From the NCBI RefSeq assembly GCF_030296595.1, contig NZ_AP027731.1, forward strand, positions 2,790,001 through 2,854,000: a stretch of 64,000 nt of DNA, written 5' to 3'. The notes beneath the pieces are model-generated. The model saw only the letters and a list, made by a program, of their open reading frames with translations, had not been told where the DNA came from and ran no database searches. Made by a program: the position numbers and the translations under genes. The stretch's first letter is position 1. The number at the start of each line of letters is the position of its first letter. This DNA is from Naasia aerilata. Its GTDB lineage: Bacteria > Actinomycetota > Actinomycetes > Actinomycetales > Microbacteriaceae. Below, one piece after another: positions 24,288 to 34,102 of the stretch.

Positions 24288-26916
24288 CGCACGACCCGGA
24301 CTTCGTCGGTCTCGACCGGGACCGCTTCCCGATCGACCCGTGGCGGCTGCGCGAGGCGGTGTTCACGCCCGAGGCCATGGACGTCTCCGAGACCCTCTTC
24401 GCCGTCGGCAACGGCTTCCTCGGCATGCGCGGCAACAGCGCGGAGGGCCGCAAGGCGCACGAGCACGGCACCTTCCTCAACGGACTGCACGAGACGTGGA
24501 AGATCCGGCACGCCGAGCAGGCGTACGGCTTCGCGGAGGTCGGCCAGACGATCGTCAACGCACCCGACAGCAAGGTCATGCGCCTCTACGTCGACGACGA
24601 GCCGCTCTCGCTCGGCGACGCGGACCTCCTCGAGTACGAGCGCATCCTCGACTTCCGCACGGGCGTCCTCAGCCGGCACCTGGTGTGGCTGACCCCGGCG
24701 GGCAAGCGCGTGCGCGTCGTCACGAGCCGCATGGTGTCCTTCACCGAGCGGCACACCGCGGTGCTCACCATTGAGGTCGAGCTGCTCGACGCCGACGCGC
24801 CCATCACTGTGTCCTGCCAGCTCATCAACCGCCAGGACGGCGAGGACGAGTACGGCGGGATGCCGGAGACCGCGACGCTCGACCCCCGCCGCGCCGAGCG
24901 CATCGCGGACCGCGTGCTGCTGCCGGGGGAGTACTGGCAGCAGGGCAATCGCAGCGTGCTCAGCTACCGGGTCGCGAACTCGGGGATGCGCGTCGCGGTC
25001 GCCGCCGATCACGTGATAGACACGCGCAACGAGTACCGGGTCGAGCGCAGCATCCAGGCCGACATCGCGAAGAACGTCTACAACGTCCAGGCCCGCCGCG
25101 GGGTCCCGGTGAAGATCACCAAGGTCGTGGCGTACCACACGTCCCGGACGACGCCCACGCGCGAGCTCCTCGACCGCTGCAGCCGCACGCTCGACCGCAC
25201 CGCGATGCAGGGCATCAGCGCCCAGTACGTCGCGCAGCGCGACTGGCTCGACGCCTACTGGGAGCGGGCCGACATCGAGCTCGCCGGCCACCCCGACGTG
25301 CAGCAGGCGATCCGCTGGAACCTGTTCCACCTGGCTCAGGCGTCGGCGCGCGCGGACGGCCTCGGCATCCCGGCCAAGGGCGTGACCGGCAGCGGCTACG
25401 GCGGCCACTACTTCTGGGACACCGAGATCTACGTCCTGCCCTACCTCGCGTACACGAACCCGCTCTGGGCCCGGAACGCGCTGCGCGCCCGCGAGCAGAT
25501 GCTGCCCCGCGCCCGAGCCCGCGCGCGGATGCTCAACGAGGACGGCGCGCTCTTCCCATGGCGCACCATCAACGGCGAGGAGGCGTCCGCCTACTACGCG
25601 GCCGGCACCGCGCAGTACCACATCAACGCCGACATCACGTATGCGCTCGCGAAGTTCATGCACGCGACGGCGGACATCGCGTTCCTCGCGAACGGCGCGA
25701 TCGACATCGCGGTGGAGACCGCGCGCATGTGGGCGACTCTCGGCTTCTGGCGGCACAACGGCGGCGAGACGTTCCACATCCACGGCGTCACCGGCCCCGA
25801 CGAGTACACGACGGTCGTCAACGACAACCTGTTCACCAACGTCATGGCCCGCTTCAACCTCATGTACGCGGTGCGCAGCGTGCGGGACCTGCTGCGCCAG
25901 CGTCCCGAGGCGTACGCGCGCATGGTCGCCCGGCTGAACCTGCGGGACGACGAGATCGTCGAGTGGGAGCGCGCCGCCGCGGCGATGGCGATCCCGTACT
26001 CCGAGGCCCTGCACATCCACCCGCAGGACGCGCACTTCCTCGAGCGCGAGGTGTGGGACCTCGCGAACACCCCCGAGGACCAGAAGCCGCTGCTGCTGCA
26101 CTTCCACCCGCTCGTCATCTACCGCTTCCAGGTGCTCAAGCAGGCGGATGTCGTGCTCGCGCTGTTCCTGCTCGGCAACCACTTCACGCAGGAGGAGAAG
26201 CGGGCCGACTTCGAGTACTACGACCCGCTGACCACCGGCGACTCGACGCTGTCGAACGTGGTGCAGTCGATCATCGCGGCGGAGATCGGCTACCAGGACC
26301 TCGCCCTGGAGTACTTCCTGCACAGCCTCTACGTGGATCTCGCCGACCTGCACCGCAACACCCGGGACGGCGTCCACGTCGCCTCGGCGGGCGGCGTGTG
26401 GAGCGCGCTCGTCTCCGGCTTCGCGGGCATGCGCGATCACGACGGGCACCTCACCTTCGACCCGCGGCTGCCGGACTCGTGGCCGGAGCTCACCTTCCGG
26501 ATGATCTGGCACGGCACGCGCTTCCGGGCGACGGTGCGCAAGGACTCCCTGCACTTCACCGTGCTGGAGGGGAGAACCCCGTGTCCTTCCGCGTCCGCGG
26601 CGTCGCGTACGAGGTCGCACCGGGCCGGGACGTGACCGTGCCGCTCCAGGGCCAGGGGCCGATCGTCAAGGGAACCCCGCAGCTCAGCCCGCAGGCGCGG
26701 CACCGCCGCGAGGACGGTACCGTCATGGTCCCGTCCGTCCCGACGAAGACGGAGCCGATCAACCTGGTCCCGTCGCTGGAGCCCACAGACATGGAGCTCC
26801 AGGACGCCGTGCGCGGTTCCGGGAACGGCCGCGGTCGCGGGAACGGCGCTGACCCGGACTCGTCGATGGGCGAGCTGGACGCCGCGGAGCCCCGGGCGGA
26901 CGACGTCCTCCAGTAG
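24284..26916 (+). CDS. GH65 disaccharide phosphorylase (maltose/trehalose/kojibiose type), frameshifted at 3' end
   Basis: About 878 residues after repair. The N-terminal super-sandwich opens ETLFAVGNGFLGMRGNSAEG. The (alpha/alpha)6 barrel contains GYGGHYFWDTEIYVLPYLAY and the general-acid loop HGVTGPDEYTTVVNDN with Glu in GPDEY. DYEYYDPLT-like FEYYDPLTTGDSTLS and a short beta-sandwich follow. One extra G in the G4 run 26569-26572 restores LEGENPVSFRVRGVAYEVAP and an extended polar tail of ~90 residues ending ADDVLQ. Activity is phosphorolysis of an alpha-glucoside; which disaccharide is not determined. It overlaps pgmB by 4 bases. Confidence 0.87.
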
Positions 26917-26926
26917 AGATCGACTC

Positions 26927-26981
26927 GAGTTGCTGCTTTCCGCCCCTATCTCCGTGCTGGAGGGGCGGAAGGCGGCAACTC
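26927..26981. terminator. Imperfect 20-base inverted repeat between convergent genes
   Basis: Arms 26927-26946 and 26962-26981 pair at 18 of 20 positions (gagttgctgctttccgcccc against its complement). The element fills the gap between the stop of the GH65 gene and the stop of the convergent dienelactone hydrolase gene. It is a likely bidirectional terminator without a T-run. Confidence 0.65.
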
Positions 26982-26982
26982 G

Positions 26983-27726
26983 TCAGGCCTCGGCGAGGTG
27001 CTTCCGGAAGAACCCGTCGATCCTCCGCCAGGCGTCCGCCGTCGCGGCCGGATCCGGACCGGCGCCCAGCACCACCCGCAGCAGGGGGCGCAGGAAGGCC
27101 GGGGTGTCCTCGTCGGTGTCGTCGAGGAAGCTGTGGCCGGCCGTCGGATACTCCACCACGTCGTGCGGAACGTCGAGGCGGGTGAGGGCCGCCTCGAGCT
27201 TCTTCGCGGATCCCCGGAGGGTGAGGTCCCGGCGGCCGTAGCTCGCGACGATGGGGCACGCGCCCGCCAGGGTCGCGTCGATGTCCCGCGGTAGCACCCC
27301 GTAGTTGGCCGACACCGCCCCGAAGCCCTTGCCCTTCGCCGCCATGAGCGCGAACCCGCCGCCCATGCAGAAGCCGAGGACGCCGATCCGGCCCGTGCAG
27401 TCCTCTCGCGCGACCAGGAAACGCCGGGCGGTCTCGACGTCGTCGAAGCTGCGGCCCTCGCCGCGCAGGATGTCCCGAAAGGTGGAGCGCAGGCACTTGC
27501 GGGGCCCGCCCTCGACGAACAGGTCCGGCATGAGGACGAGGAAGCCCGCAGCCGCCATGCGCTCCACCTGGCGGCGCATGGTGTCGTTGAGTCCGAACGC
27601 CTCGTGCACCATGACGACTCCGGGCCATGGGCCCTCACCGCTCGGGATGCCGACGACGCCGCGCAGGTGCGGGCTGGCTCGGGGCAGGCGGGACGGCAGC
27701 TCCACGTCGACGAGGGTGGACTCCAC
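26983..27726 (-). CDS. Dienelactone hydrolase family protein
   Basis: 247 residues, alpha/beta hydrolase. The Cys nucleophile is in GFCMGGGFALMA, the Asp in YGRRDLTLRG and the His in AGHSFLDD, together the complete Cys-Asp-His triad of dienelactone hydrolases. VVMVHEAFGLNDTMRRQVER carries the oxyanion-side HE motif. Dienelactone hydrolase acts in chlorocatechol breakdown, but most genomic members have unknown ester or lactone substrates, and no catechol genes are nearby. The start codon at 27726 is followed by an ordinary beta-strand region. Confidence 0.88.
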   Translation of the reverse strand: MESTLVDVELPSRLPRASPHLRGVVGIPSGEGPWPGVVMVHEAFGLNDTMRRQVERMAAAGFLVLMPDLFVEGGPRKCLRSTFRDILRGEGRSFDDVETARRFLVAREDCTGRIGVLGFCMGGGFALMAAKGKGFGAVSANYGVLPRDIDATLAGACPIVASYGRRDLTLRGSAKKLEAALTRLDVPHDVVEYPTAGHSFLDDTDEDTPAFLRPLLRVVLGAGPDPAATADAWRRIDGFFRKHLAEA

Positions 27727-27941
27727 GGCGCTCCTCCGGTCGGGACAGCGTCAGCCTAGGCGCGCGGCCCGCTCGGAGGCGCCCCGCGAGGTGGCACGTG
27801 ATGTCCCTTTGAGCGCGGGGAAGCAGCATCGACTGCCACCTCGGCCGACCCTCGCATCAGTCGATCGGTGGACCGGGACGCCGCAGAACACCGGTCACCC
27901 GGTCGATGCCGGCCGCCGCGCCGAGCGACCAGCCTTGAGGC

Positions 27942-28922
27942 ATGACCACTCTCGCCTCCCGCCCCGCCGCCCGCGCCTGGCTCGCTCCCGTCCCGGTGCG
28001 GTGGCATCGCCCGCTTGTAGCGCTGGCCGCGGCCATGGCGGTGCTGGCGGTCGTCTCGGCCATCGGCATGCTCGTCGACCCGCGGCAGGTGACCGGGCTC
28101 AGCGTGTGGGCGAAGCCGCTCAAGTTCGCTCTGTCCACCGGGATCTACGCGGTGACCTTCGCGTGGCTGATCGGCCAGCTCCCGCGGGGCCGCCGATTGG
28201 CCCGCCGTGCGGGCACGATCACGACCGCCGGCCTCGCGATCGAGCTCGCGATCATCGTGGGCGTCGCGGCGATCGGCGAGACGAGCCACTTCAACGTCGC
28301 GACCCCGCTGCACGTCGCCCTCTGGGCCGTCATGGCCGGCACGATCGGCGTCGTCTGGGTGATGTCGCTGCTCGTCGCCTTCGTGCTCCTCCGCACGCCG
28401 CTCGGAGACCCGGCACGCACCCTCGCGATCCGCGCGGGCTCTCTCCTCGCCGTCGTCGGCATGGCGCTCGCGTTCCTCATGACCTTCGGCAACGGCGCCG
28501 ACTACGCGCACGGCATCGCCGGTGCTCACACGGTCGGCCTAGCCGACGGCGGGCCCGGCCTGCCTCTCCTTGGCTGGAGCACGGTGGGCGGCGACCTGCG
28601 CATCCCGCACTTCGTCGGCATGCACGCGCTGCAGGCGCTGCCGCTCGTCGCGATCGCCCTCGAGCTCGTGGGACGGCGCGTCCGCCTCCTCGCGGCGCCC
28701 GTTCCCCGGCTGCGCCTCGTCGCGGTCGCCGCGGTCGCCTACGCCGCGACCGTGGCGCTCGTCACGTGGCAGGCGCTCGCGGGGCAGTCGGTGGTCGCGC
28801 CGTCGGGCGGCATCCTCGTCGCCGGGCTGGCGCTCGCGGTCGCCGCTGCGGGCGCCGTCACGGCCATCCTCATCGCGGCCCGGCGATCGTCGGCGATCGG
28901 CGGACAGCCGACGCTCGTCTGA
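27942..28922 (+). CDS. Uncharacterised multi-pass membrane protein
   Basis: 326 residues with about eight membrane helices. The segment VWAKPLKFALSTGIYAVTFA with the KPxKF motif, IGETSHFNVATPLHVALWAV, and RIPHFVGMHALQALPLVAIA contain conserved-looking polar residues and three His within or beside helices, recalling heme or quinone-binding membrane proteins. I do not recognise a named family. The ATG at 27942 follows TTGAGG. The leader 27727-27941 contains a 9-base inverted repeat (27788-27796, 27834-27842) and no gene. Confidence 0.7.
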   Translation: MTTLASRPAARAWLAPVPVRWHRPLVALAAAMAVLAVVSAIGMLVDPRQVTGLSVWAKPLKFALSTGIYAVTFAWLIGQLPRGRRLARRAGTITTAGLAIELAIIVGVAAIGETSHFNVATPLHVALWAVMAGTIGVVWVMSLLVAFVLLRTPLGDPARTLAIRAGSLLAVVGMALAFLMTFGNGADYAHGIAGAHTVGLADGGPGLPLLGWSTVGGDLRIPHFVGMHALQALPLVAIALELVGRRVRLLAAPVPRLRLVAVAAVAYAATVALVTWQALAGQSVVAPSGGILVAGLALAVAAAGAVTAILIAARRSSAIGGQPTLV

Positions 28923-28950
28923 GCCCTGCGCGCCGCCGACCGGGGGCCGT

Positions 28951-29883
28951 CTACCGGACGAGGGCCAGCTTGCCGCCCGGGTGTCCGGTGCTGAGGAGCT
29001 CGAGCGCGGCCGGAGCCTCCTCGAAGGGGAAGGTGCGCGCGACCGGCACGACGAGCTTCCAGTCCGCCGCCAGCTCGATCAGTCTCGGGCGGATCGCGTC
29101 ACGGAACTTCGCGCTCTCCGGCATCGTTCCGCCGATCACGACGATGCCGTCGCGCTGGGCGCGACCGAAGGCGGCGATGGTCAGGATGCGGGACCGATCC
29201 CGGGTCGTCGCGAGCGAGACGTCGACGGCCTCGTCGGTGCCGACCGTGTCGAGGGACGCATCGACGCCACCGGGAGCGAGCGCCCGGATGCGCTCCTCCA
29301 GGCCCTCCCCGTAGGCGACGGGCTCGCCGCCGAAGAGACGCACCTGCTCGAAGTTCGACTGGCTGGCCGTTCCGATCATCCGGACGCCCAGCTCGCGTCC
29401 CTGCTGGAGCACGCTCACGCCGACGGCGCCGGACGCGCCGTGCACGACGATCGTGTCGCCCTGCTTCACGCCGGTGCGGTACAGCATCTCCGCCGCGGTC
29501 GTGCCCGCGAGCAGCAGGTTCGCCGCCTCCGGGAAGCCGAGGGCCGCGGGCTTCGCGAACACGTCCTTCGCCGGGATGGTGAGCACGGTCGCCATGGCGC
29601 CGCGCACCCGGAAGGCGAGCACCTCGTCGCCGACCGCGCCGCCGCCGCTCGCGAGCTGGGTGTCGGGGCCGGTCGCGGTCACCACGCCCGCGAGCTCGTT
29701 GCCGAGCCGCATGGGCAGCTCGCCCTGCCGGCCCGGCGCGTACTGCTTGTAGTCGGTGGGGTTGAGCCCCGCAGCACGCACGTCGATCGTCACCTCGCCC
29801 GGCCCGGGCGCCGGGACATCGATGTCCACCAGCTCCAGTACCTCGACCCCGCCGAACCCGTTCGCCACCCACGCCTGTGCCAT
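28951..29883 (-). CDS. NADP-dependent quinone oxidoreductase / zinc-less alcohol dehydrogenase
   Basis: 310 residues, medium-chain dehydrogenase/reductase. The N-terminal GroES-like domain has VDIDVPAPGPGEVTIDVRAA and LNPTDYKQYAPGR (no zinc Cys). The nucleotide-binding domain has VVHGASGAVGVSVLQQGREL, the AxxGxxG form of the NADP-binding loop. A C-terminal TFPFEEAPAALELLSTGHPG is typical of QOR-like enzymes. It is divergent from an ArsR gene, and the intervening 165 bases contain a palindromic repeat plus the ArsR promoter. Possible regulation by that ArsR protein is an inference. Confidence 0.85.
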   Translation of the reverse strand: MAQAWVANGFGGVEVLELVDIDVPAPGPGEVTIDVRAAGLNPTDYKQYAPGRQGELPMRLGNELAGVVTATGPDTQLASGGGAVGDEVLAFRVRGAMATVLTIPAKDVFAKPAALGFPEAANLLLAGTTAAEMLYRTGVKQGDTIVVHGASGAVGVSVLQQGRELGVRMIGTASQSNFEQVRLFGGEPVAYGEGLEERIRALAPGGVDASLDTVGTDEAVDVSLATTRDRSRILTIAAFGRAQRDGIVVIGGTMPESAKFRDAIRPRLIELAADWKLVVPVARTFPFEEAPAALELLSTGHPGGKLALVR

Positions 29884-29938
29884 ACCGCCATCCAACACCC
29901 GCCGACCTGGGTGCGGCCGGGGAGCCGCCCGTCCCCGT

Positions 29939-30000
29939 CCCGCATCACTCCGGACAGACCGCATCGGTCTCCGGTTGCGGATAGTCCGCAGTGATGCGGG
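29939..30000. repeat. Palindromic family B repeat, copy 2
   Basis: Outer arms 29939-29954 and 29985-30000 match at 15 of 16 positions. Further in, ccgca/tgcgg pairs enclose the loop tcggtctccggt. That loop differs from the loop of the element at 1644-1699 at two of twelve positions, although the stems are mostly different in sequence. Confidence 0.65.
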
Positions 30001-30012
30001 GAGCCGGACGCG

Positions 30013-30042
30013 TTGACACGTGACCAAACGGTCACCTATCGT
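30013..30042 (+). promoter_or_regulatory. ArsR promoter with overlapping palindromic operator
   Basis: A consensus-like TTGACA (30013-30018) and TATCGT (30037-30042) are separated by 18 bases. Between them lies the perfect palindrome gtgacc-aaac-ggtcac (30020-30035). The ATG of the ArsR gene starts 7 bases after the -10 box, so the transcript is probably leaderless. An operator inside the spacer fits autorepression by the encoded ArsR protein. Confidence 0.7.
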
Positions 30043-30048
30043 CGGAAC

Positions 30049-30372
30049 ATGGACGAGGAAGGCGACGCGGTGTTCAGAGCGCTCGCGGACCCGACGCGAC
30101 GGCACCTGCTCGATCGCTTGTTCGAGCAGGACGCTCGGACTCTGTCGGAGCTCGAGGCCGACCTCCCGATGTCCCGCTTCGGAGTCGCGAAGCACCTGAA
30201 GGTGCTCGAGGACGCCGGACTGGTGGTCTCCCGCAAGTCGGGGCGCCAGAAGCTGCACTACCTGAACCCCGTGCCGATCCGGCTCATCCACGACCGCTGG
30301 ATCGACAAGTACACCGAGCGCCGCGTCGCGGCGCTGGCCGAGCTCAAGGCGCAACTGGAGGATCCGTCATGA
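30049..30372 (+). CDS. ArsR-family winged-helix repressor
   Basis: 107 residues: VFRALADPTRRHLLDRLFEQ, then SELEADLPMSRFGVAKHLKV (recognition helix region) and AGLVVSRKSGRQKLHYLNPV (wing). There are no Cys clusters for metal sensing, so it belongs to the non-metal group usually paired with an SRPBCC/AHSA1 protein, as here. The ATG at 30049 lacks a Shine-Dalgarno sequence and is probably leaderless. Its stop overlaps the next start by 4 bases (ATGA). Confidence 0.9.
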   Translation: MDEEGDAVFRALADPTRRHLLDRLFEQDARTLSELEADLPMSRFGVAKHLKVLEDAGLVVSRKSGRQKLHYLNPVPIRLIHDRWIDKYTERRVAALAELKAQLEDPS

Positions 30373-30836
30373 CCGAACCCGACCCCCGAGCAGCCCAGGT
30401 CTACCGCCTGTTCATCAAGGCGACACCTGAGGCCGTCTGGGATGCGATCACCAAGCCGGAGTGGACAGCGCAGTACTTCTACGGCGCACGGGTTGAGACG
30501 ACGGGCGAGGCCGGCGCGTCCTTCCGCTATCGCTCACCGAATGGAATGGAGCTGTGGGGGGATGAGACCGTCCTCGAGTCCGACCCGCCGCGCCGGCTGG
30601 TGGTGGGCTGGCGGTCCCTCTACGACGAGAGTCTCCGAGAGGAGCCGGCCAGCCAGGTCACCTGGGAGATCGAGCCGCAGGACGGGGGAGTGACCCTCCT
30701 CACCCTGACCCATGACCGTCTCGAGCAGTCGCCCGGCACCGCCGCCGACGTCTCGGGAACCGGGTGGATGTTCGTGCTGAGCGGTTTGAAGTCGGCGCTG
30801 GAGACGGGCAGCGGCCTCGTGCCCTCCGGCACCTGA
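30369..30836 (+). CDS. SRPBCC (AHSA1-like) protein
   Basis: 155 residues with the helix-grip fold: VYRLFIKATPEAVWDAITKP, TGEAGASFRYRSPNGMELWG and PPRRLVVGWRSLYDESLREE, then VTWEIEPQDGGVTLLTLTHD. A C-terminal helix GWMFVLSGLKSALETG closes the hydrophobic pocket. The START/Bet v1-type cavity suggests binding of a hydrophobic ligand. The ligand and role are unknown, but the ArsR/SRPBCC two-gene arrangement is recurrent in actinobacteria. Confidence 0.88.
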   Translation: MTEPDPRAAQVYRLFIKATPEAVWDAITKPEWTAQYFYGARVETTGEAGASFRYRSPNGMELWGDETVLESDPPRRLVVGWRSLYDESLREEPASQVTWEIEPQDGGVTLLTLTHDRLEQSPGTAADVSGTGWMFVLSGLKSALETGSGLVPSGT

Positions 30837-30858
30837 CCGCCACCCCTCCGCCAGCCGC

Positions 30859-31107
30859 TCAGACCTCGATCGGGAGCTCGTACACCTGCTCCGTCGGGTG
30901 GCCGGCCCGCTCGTGGATCCGCATCACAGCCTCCTTCGACGGCCCCGACGAGAGGCAGAACACCTTCCCGCTCTCCGGGTCGAGCCACGCGTGCTCGAAG
31001 TGCACGCCCTCCTCGCCCTCGATCGCGAGGTCGGCGTCGTGCGCCTCGGCCAGCTGGTCCTTCGTGACACCGACGAATCCGTCGTGCACGTCCATGAATC
31101 GCGCCAT
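30859..31107 (-). CDS. DUF4242 (SCO4226-like) small protein
   Basis: 82 residues, ferredoxin-like fold: MARFMDVHDGFVGVTKDQLA with AHDADLAIEGEEGVHFEHAW and FCLSSGPSKEAVMRIHERAG. The His residues in VHFEHAW and near HERAGH correspond to the nickel-binding positions described for SCO4226. The ATG at 31107 is preceded by AAGGAG and is chosen over an ATG at 31131 in the same frame. Appears monocistronic. Confidence 0.8.
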   Translation of the reverse strand: MARFMDVHDGFVGVTKDQLAEAHDADLAIEGEEGVHFEHAWLDPESGKVFCLSSGPSKEAVMRIHERAGHPTEQVYELPIEV

Positions 31108-31207
31108 CTCGGCACTCCTTTCCTGATGCATCCAGCCTGGAACGAGGGCACTCCTCCGGCATCGGTCATCCGCCCGATCAAGGCCGCGGCGGTCCTAGAA
31201 TTCCGCC

Positions 31208-34033
31208 ATGTCCGGGGAGCGCCCCGACGGCGCACGCACAGCACCGATGCTCGTGGGACGAGCCGACCTGCTCTCCCTCGCGCTTCGGCGCTGGGCGTCT
31301 GCGGTGGCGGGGACGGGGACGCTGCTGCTCGTGGCCGGCGAGGCCGGCATCGGCAAGACGCGCCTGCTTGGCGAGTTCGCCACCCGGGTTGCGCCCGAAG
31401 CGCGCGTGCTCCGGGCGACGGCCTATCCGCGCGACGCGGAGGCGGCGGGATCGCTGCTGCTCGATCTCGCGGACGAGCTCACGCGGCTCGGGCGCGCGCG
31501 CCAGGGGTCGGCGCTGCGGAGCCGCCTGCTCGAGGATCGAGCAGCCGGGTCCGGTGCCGGCAGCGACCGGCGCCTCCTTGTCGGCGACCTCGGGGCCCTG
31601 CTCCGGGACCTCCTCGATGAGGAGCCGACCCTGCTGCGGATCGAGGACCTGCACTGGGTCGATGAGCTGAGCCTCGACGTCCTCGACCGACTGGCCGTCT
31701 CGCTGCCTGGCATGCCGGCGATGGTGGTCGCGAGCTACCGCAGCGACGAGCTGTATCCGCGGACGCCCCTCGCGCAGTGGCGGGCCCGGCTTCTCGGACA
31801 GCGGCTCGCGGAGGAGGTCCACCCGCCGCGCCTCGGCCGCGAGGAGACGGCCGTCCTGGCCGAGGCGCTCACCGGCTCGCTGCCCTCGACCGCCTTCCTC
31901 GACGCCCTTCAGTCGCACAGCGACGGCATCCCGCTGCACATCGAGGAGCTGATCGCCGCCGGGTCTCCCGCCGCGCTCCCGGACACCGTCGCCGAGGCGG
32001 TGCGCACCCGGTCGGCCCTGCTGCACGCCGAGACCCAGTCGGTCGCTGCGGCCGCGTCGGTCGTCGGCCGCTCCTTCCCCTCCAACTGCTCGAGGCGATC
32101 ACCGAAGTGCCGCAGGATTCGGTCGAGGACGCGCTCGAGGAGCTCGTGCAGCACAACCTCGTCGCCCGCACCGACGCGGGGAGTACGTGTTCCGCCACGC
32201 CCTCATCTGTGACGCCGTCTACGCCGACCTGCCGCTCCGGCGGAGGCGGTCGCTGCACGCCGCCGCGGCGCAGGCCGCGGTGCAGGCGGGCTTCCACTCC
32301 TCCTACCTGTCGGACCAGTACGAGAAGGCCGGCCTCGGGCCGCAGGCCTACGAGCACGCCCTCCGCGCCGCCGCCGACGCCGTCCGGGTCTCCGCGCACC
32401 GGGAGGCAGCGGGCCTCTACCAGCGTGCCCTGCGGAACGAGCCGCCGGACACCACGCCCGGCGACCGGGCCCTCCTCCGGGTCCGGCTCGCCGCGGAGCT
32501 CGCGGCGACCGACGACAACGAGGGCGCCGATCGGGAGCTCGCCGCGGCCATCGACCTGTACCGCGACATCGGCGACGAGCTCGCCGGCGCAGCCCTGGTG
32601 CCCCGGCTCGCGGCCGTGCGGCACCTCCTCGGCGACGGCCTCGACGACCGGGTCGCGCTCCTGCAGTCCGCGCTCGCGCGCCTCGACGGCCGGCCCCTCG
32701 CGGAGGCGGACGCCGTCCGAGCCGCCCTGCTCGCCTCCCTCTCCGCCGCCTACATGCTGGAGCGGAGGCTCGACGACGCGGCCGCGTTCGGCGAGCAGGC
32801 CCGGAGCCTCGCGGCGGAGGCCGGGGCGGCCGAGCTGCGCGTCAACATCGACGCGACGATCGGCTCGGTGCTCGTCTTCGCGGGCGAGGGCAGCGAGGGA
32901 TGGCGGCTGCTCGAGGCGGCGCTCGACACCGCGGTGCGCGAGGGCTGGGAGGCGGAGGCCGCCCGGACCTATCGGATGGCCGGCACGTCCGCGTCTGTCC
33001 TGGTCGAATACGACCGCGCCGACCGGTACATCGGCGCCGGCCTCGACTACACGGCCCGCACCGAGCGCTGGAACGACCACCACTACCTCACGTCCCACCT
33101 GGCGCACGTCCTCTGGGCGACCGGCGACTGGGACGGCGCCGTCCTCGCGGCTCGGCGCGCTCTCGCGGACGGCCGCGGCGGCATCACGACGCGCGTCACC
33201 GCGCTCTACTCGCTCGGCTACGTCGCCCTTGGCCGCGGCGATCCCGAGGCCGCCGGCTACCTCGCCGAGGCCCGCGCGCTGGGGGAGCGGATGCAGGAGC
33301 TGCAGCGGCTGTCACCGCCGATCTGGGGTCTCGCGGAGCTCGCCCTCCTGAGCGGCGACATCTCCGGGTGCCTCGACCTCTGCGAGCACGGGGTCACGGA
33401 GTCGGAGCGGCGCGAGGACGCCGCCTACCTGTTCCCGTTCGTCGTGACGGGGGTCCGCGCCCTGCTCGAGCAGCACGACACCTCCGGCGCCCGGCGCTGG
33501 CTCGACCGAGGCGCCGCATCCGTCTCGACCCGCGGCATCCCGGGCACCCTGCCCGCCCTCGACCACGCGGAGGGCCTGATCGAGCTCGCCGAGGGACACA
33601 CCGGCCACGCCCGCACGCTGCTCGAGAGTGCCGCCTCGGGGTGGCGCCTCCGCCGGCGCTTCTGGGAGGGCACGCACGCCCTCGTCGACCTCGCGCGCTG
33701 CGCGGAGCGCTCCCGCCGGCCCGCTGTCGCCGCCGATTATCTCGCCGAGGCTCGCACGAGGGCCGAGCGCGCCGGCGCCGCCGCCGTCCTGCGCCGGGTG
33801 AACGCGGCGGGCCGGCGAGCGGGGGAGCAGGACACGATGGGGCCACTGTCGGCGAGGGAGATGGAGGTCGCCCTCCTGGTGGCCGGGGAGCGACCAACCG
33901 GGACATCGCCACGGCGCTGACGATCTCGCCGAAGACGGCGTCCGCGCACGTGGAGCACATCCTGGCCAAGCTCGCGCTGACGCGACGGGCGGAGATCGCC
34001 GCGTGGGCGACCCGCGTCACGGCGCGCGGGTGA
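31208..34033 (+). CDS. Large AAA-ATPase LuxR-family regulator (LAL type), three frameshifts
   Basis: About 940 residues after repair. An N-terminal STAND/AAA ATPase contains Walker A VAGEAGIGKTRLL (43-55) and Walker B LLRIEDLHWVDELS. The middle is a TPR-like helical region (QLLEAITEVPQDSVEDALEE, YVFRHALICDAVYADLPLRR, many Ala/Leu helices). The C-terminus is a LuxR helix-turn-helix (LSAREMEVALLVAGGATNRD, ISPKTASAHVEHILAKLALT). One extra base at each of 32077-32080 (C4), 32178-32181 (G4) and 33885-33888 (G4) gives a continuous protein. Such regulators often control sugar use or secondary metabolism; the target and inducer are unknown. Confidence 0.85.
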
Positions 34034-34102
34034 GGGAGCCGGCTGAGCTGCGCGCAACGCAGCTGGACGGGAATCGCCGGTGCAGGCAGCCGTCCCGCCG
34101 GA

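Noticed and set aside
23741-26620. Very long reverse reading frame opposite the GH65 gene
   Set aside because: It is the complement of a real high-GC gene. The sequence lacks any family motif and is full of low-complexity Arg/Val/Glu.
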